Shown piece by piece: positions 61,828 through 64,000 of a stretch of 64,000 nucleotides of DNA. Under the pieces are notes generated by a model. The model was not told the DNA's origin, did not search any database, and worked only from the letters and a program-made list of their open reading frames with translations. The DNA is taken from NCBI RefSeq assembly GCF_000219215.1, contig NC_015726.1, positions 1,240,001-1,304,000 of the forward strand. Direction: 5' to 3'. The position numbers and the translations under genes are program-made. This stretch comes from Cupriavidus necator N-1. GTDB taxonomy: Bacteria > Pseudomonadota > Gammaproteobacteria > Burkholderiales > Burkholderiaceae. Position 1 is the stretch's first letter. Every line of letters starts with the position of its first letter.

Positions 61828-62268
61828 TCAGCCGTTGCGATGCACCAGCACGCTGCGCAGGTCCGCCACGTGCTCGCCGTCCTGGTTGGCGACGCGCGTC
61901 TCGCGCACCACGAACTCCAGCGCGCCCCCCTTCTTGTCGTAGATGTCGGTGATGGTGGTCTTGAAGTGCAGCGTGTCGCCCGCATAGGCCATACAGTGGT
62001 AGTCGAAGGACTGCTCGCCGTGCAGGATGCGGTCCGGCCGGATGCCGAGTTCCTGGCGCCAGGCGCTGGGCGGCTGCGTCAGTTCGAGCGAGAACAGGAA
62101 GGTCGGCGGCAGCGGCAGGCCCGGGTGGCCGGCGTCGCGCGCGGCGGCCTCGTCGATATAGACCGGGTCGGTCTGGCCGGTGGCCTTGGCGAAAAAGCGC
62201 AGCTGGCTGGCCGGCGCGGAGGTGCGGAAGTCCGCAATCACCCGGCCGATATGTTTCTTGTCGATCAT
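61828..62268 (-). CDS. FAS1-like N-terminal MaoC-domain protein
   Basis: Hot-dog-fold protein of 146 residues like the FAS1 dehydratase N-domain. Visible segments are MIDKKHIGRVIADFRTSAPA, PVYIDEAAARDAGHPGLPLP and ILHGEQSFDYHCMAYAGDTL. It lacks the full hydratase 2 motif, so it is the likely non-catalytic or partner half of the next gene's product. The start at 62268 is chosen from the family opening; the frame runs on upstream. Confidence 0.88.
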   Translation of the reverse strand: MIDKKHIGRVIADFRTSAPASQLRFFAKATGQTDPVYIDEAAARDAGHPGLPLPPTFLFSLELTQPPSAWRQELGIRPDRILHGEQSFDYHCMAYAGDTLHFKTTITDIYDKKGGALEFVVRETRVANQDGEHVADLRSVLVHRNG

Positions 62269-62294
62269 GGATGGGCTCCTGTGTCGGGGTGTGC

Positions 62295-63482
62295 TCAGGC
62301 GTGCTTCTGGTACAGCGTGACCACGCAGGCGCCGCCCAGGCCGAGGTTGTGCGTCAGGGCCAGGCGTGCGCCTTCGACCTGGCGCTGGTCGGCGGTGCCG
62401 CGCAACTGCTGGACCATCTCGTAGCATTGCGCCAGGCCGGTGGCGCCCAGCGGGTGGCCCTTGGACAGCAGGCCGCCCGACGGGTTGACCACCCACTTGC
62501 CGCCGTAGGTGTTGTCGCCGTCGTTGACCAGCTTCTCGGCGCCGCCTTCCGGGCACAGGCCGAGGCCTTCATAGGTCAGCAGCTCGTTCTGCGCGAAGCA
62601 GTCATGCAGTTCGATCACGTCGATGTCCTGCGGGCCGACGCCGGCCTGCTCATACACCTGCTGCGAGCCTTCGCGCGTCATGTCGAAGCCGACCACGCGG
62701 ATCATGTCGCGTGCGTCGTAGGCGCTGGGGCGGTCGGTGGTCAGCGACTGGCCAGCGATCAGCACGTCAGTCTTCAGGCCCTTCTTGCGGGCGAATTCCT
62801 CCGACACCACGATGGCGGCGGCGGCGCCGCAGGTTGGCGGGCAGGCCATCAGGCGCGTCAGCACGCCTTCCCACAGCGCCGGCGCGGCCAGCACGTCCTC
62901 GGTGGTCAGCACGTTGCGGAACACGGCCAGCGGGTTGTTGGCGGCGTGGCGGCTGGCCTTGGCGCGGATCCTGGCGAAGGTTTCGAGCTTCGTGCCGTAC
63001 TTTTCCATATGGGCCTTGCCGGCGCCCGAGAACTGGCGGATGGCATTGGGTAGGTCCTTGCGGTCGACCAGTTCGTCCACCAGGCCGATGGCGCGCTCCA
63101 GCGCCGGGGCGCGGTCGTCCCAGCGCGACTTTAGCGCGCCGGGCTGCATGAATTCGAAGCCGACAGCGAGCGCGCAGTCCACCGCGCCGCTCTGCACCGC
63201 CTGGCGCGCCAGGAACAGCGCCGACGAGCCGGTGGCGCAGTTGTTGTTCACGTTGATGACAGGGATGCCGGTCATGCCGACCTGGTACAGCGCCTTCTGG
63301 CCGCAGGTCGAGTCGCCGTACACGTAGCCGGCGTAGGCCTGCTGCACGTCCTCATAGCCGAGGCCGGCGTCTTCCAGCGCCTGGCGCACGGCGGTTGCGC
63401 CCATCACGTCATAGGTGTCGCTGCTGCCCGGCTTCTTGAACGGGATCATGCCGGCGCCGGCGACGAAAACCTTGCGAGTCAT
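62295..63482 (-). CDS. Thiolase / SCP-x-type acetyl-CoA acetyltransferase
   Basis: Protein of 395 residues. The nucleophile Cys is in INVNNNCATGSSALFLARQA (about residue 83). The later motifs are IDVIELHDCFAQNELLTYE, NPSGGLLSKGHPLGATGLAQ (His) and the closing GLGGACVVTLYQKHA. The wording HDCFAQNE is typical for SCP-x/lipid-transfer thiolases that shorten branched or sterol side chains. It is fourth from the operon end; the operon enters from outside the window. Confidence 0.93.
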   Translation of the reverse strand: MTRKVFVAGAGMIPFKKPGSSDTYDVMGATAVRQALEDAGLGYEDVQQAYAGYVYGDSTCGQKALYQVGMTGIPVINVNNNCATGSSALFLARQAVQSGAVDCALAVGFEFMQPGALKSRWDDRAPALERAIGLVDELVDRKDLPNAIRQFSGAGKAHMEKYGTKLETFARIRAKASRHAANNPLAVFRNVLTTEDVLAAPALWEGVLTRLMACPPTCGAAAAIVVSEEFARKKGLKTDVLIAGQSLTTDRPSAYDARDMIRVVGFDMTREGSQQVYEQAGVGPQDIDVIELHDCFAQNELLTYEGLGLCPEGGAEKLVNDGDNTYGGKWVVNPSGGLLSKGHPLGATGLAQCYEMVQQLRGTADQRQVEGARLALTHNLGLGGACVVTLYQKHA

Positions 63483-63520
63483 GTGTGTGCTCCGATGAGT
63501 GTTTGTCTTGGGATCAGTGC

Positions 63521-64000
63521 TTACAGCTTGCGCGCGATCAGATCGCGCATCACTTCGCTGGTGCCGCCGTAGATGCGGGTCACGCGCATGTCGGCAAAGG
63601 CGCGCGCCACCGGGTACTCCATCATGTAGCCGTAGCCGCCGTGCAGTTGCACCATCTGGTCCAGAGCGGTGCCCAGCACTTCGGTCGCATGGAGCTTGGC
63701 GATGGCCGCTTCTTCCAGCGTCAGGCGGCGGCGGATGTGCTCGCCGAGGTAGTGGTCGACCAGCAGCCGCACTGAGATCGCCTGCGTCTTGATGTCGGCC
63801 AGCTTGAACTTGGTGTTCTGGAAGTCCCAGACGGTCTGGTTGAAGGCCTTGCGGTCCTTGACGTAGGCCAGCGTGTGTTCCAGGCAGACCTCCAGCTTGG
63901 CGGCGGCGCTGACCGCGATTGACAGGCGCTCCTGCGGCAGCTCGGCCATCAGGTAGCCAAAGCCCTTGCCTTCCTCGCCCAGCAGGTTTGCCACCGGCAC
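63521..64000 (-). CDS. Acyl-CoA dehydrogenase, C-terminal part (5' end outside window)
   Basis: The frame is open to base 64000. Read in coding direction it begins PVANLLGEEGKGFGYLMAEL, the start of the helical C-terminal domain, with RKAFNQTVWDFQNTKFKLAD in the middle, then QLHGGYGYMMEYPVARAFAD and the end RIYGGTSEVMRDLIARKL. FAD-binding residues typical of the family are visible (GGYGY, YGGTSE with the catalytic-type Glu). It oxidises acyl-CoA to enoyl-CoA, fitting the downstream hydratase, SDR and thiolase. Confidence 0.96.
   Translation of the reverse strand: MPVANLLGEEGKGFGYLMAELPQERLSIAVSAAAKLEVCLEHTLAYVKDRKAFNQTVWDFQNTKFKLADIKTQAISVRLLVDHYLGEHIRRRLTLEEAAIAKLHATEVLGTALDQMVQLHGGYGYMMEYPVARAFADMRVTRIYGGTSEVMRDLIARKL

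Overview
The window reads as a high-GC betaproteobacterial chromosome, most likely Cupriavidus or a close relative in the Burkholderiaceae. This rests on the gene order cysS, alkA-like glycosylase, accA, tilS, lysC, tRNA-Ser, on a biotin-dependent pyruvate carboxylase, on Bug-type solute-binding proteins, and on strongly GC3-biased codons. No species was confirmed by a search.

Layout. 1-5.5 kb: housekeeping block (cysS end, HhH-GPD glycosylase, accA, tilS, lysC, tRNA-Ser with promoter and terminator). 6-10.7 kb: a CHASE/PAS/GAF/GGDEF/EAL c-di-GMP protein, then a protein ending in seven AYCA repeats and a small orphan ORF behind a palindrome and a sigma-54-like site. 10.7-16.8 kb: pyruvate carboxylase, a small secreted protein and a SulP transporter. 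16.8-26.2 kb: a seven-gene leftward operon (split UxaA/Suy-like lyase, GntR regulator, Ldh2-type dehydrogenase, indolepyruvate-oxidoreductase-like fusion, Bug protein, MHS-type MFS carrier), which looks like uptake and breakdown of a hydroxy or sulfonated acid. Divergent from it are two small paralogous proteins, a quinone-oxidoreductase-like enzyme, a TauD-type dioxygenase, the pntAa-pntAb-pntB transhydrogenase, an SDR and an APH-fold kinase. A TnpB-only element sits exactly between the old ribosome-binding site and the start codon of the SDR.

35-42 kb holds envelope and stress genes (surface antigen, PPK2, DUF3300, DUF2950, lipoprotein) and a TTC38-like TPR protein. That gene is divergent from a 1303-residue SARP/BTAD-cyclase-like-ATPase-TPR regulator, and direct heptamers lie between them. 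46-50.4 kb holds a DUF255 thioredoxin-like protein, a strong candidate structured small RNA with its own promoter and terminator, a GYD protein and a TGS GTPase.

50.5-56.5 kb is the most rearranged part. A UMF1/Atg22-type MFS gene is split by an IS200/IS605 element at a TTGAC target. That element was hit by an IS4-family (IS50-like) element, which was hit in turn by an IS256-family element with 8-bp target duplications. The outer ends can be placed so that removal restores an in-frame transporter. 56.5-64 kb: a ceramidase-like membrane protein, PagL-type lipid A deacylase, pirin, porin, and a leftward fatty-acid-type operon (SDR, two MaoC-fold proteins, SCP-x thiolase, acyl-CoA dehydrogenase running off the window).
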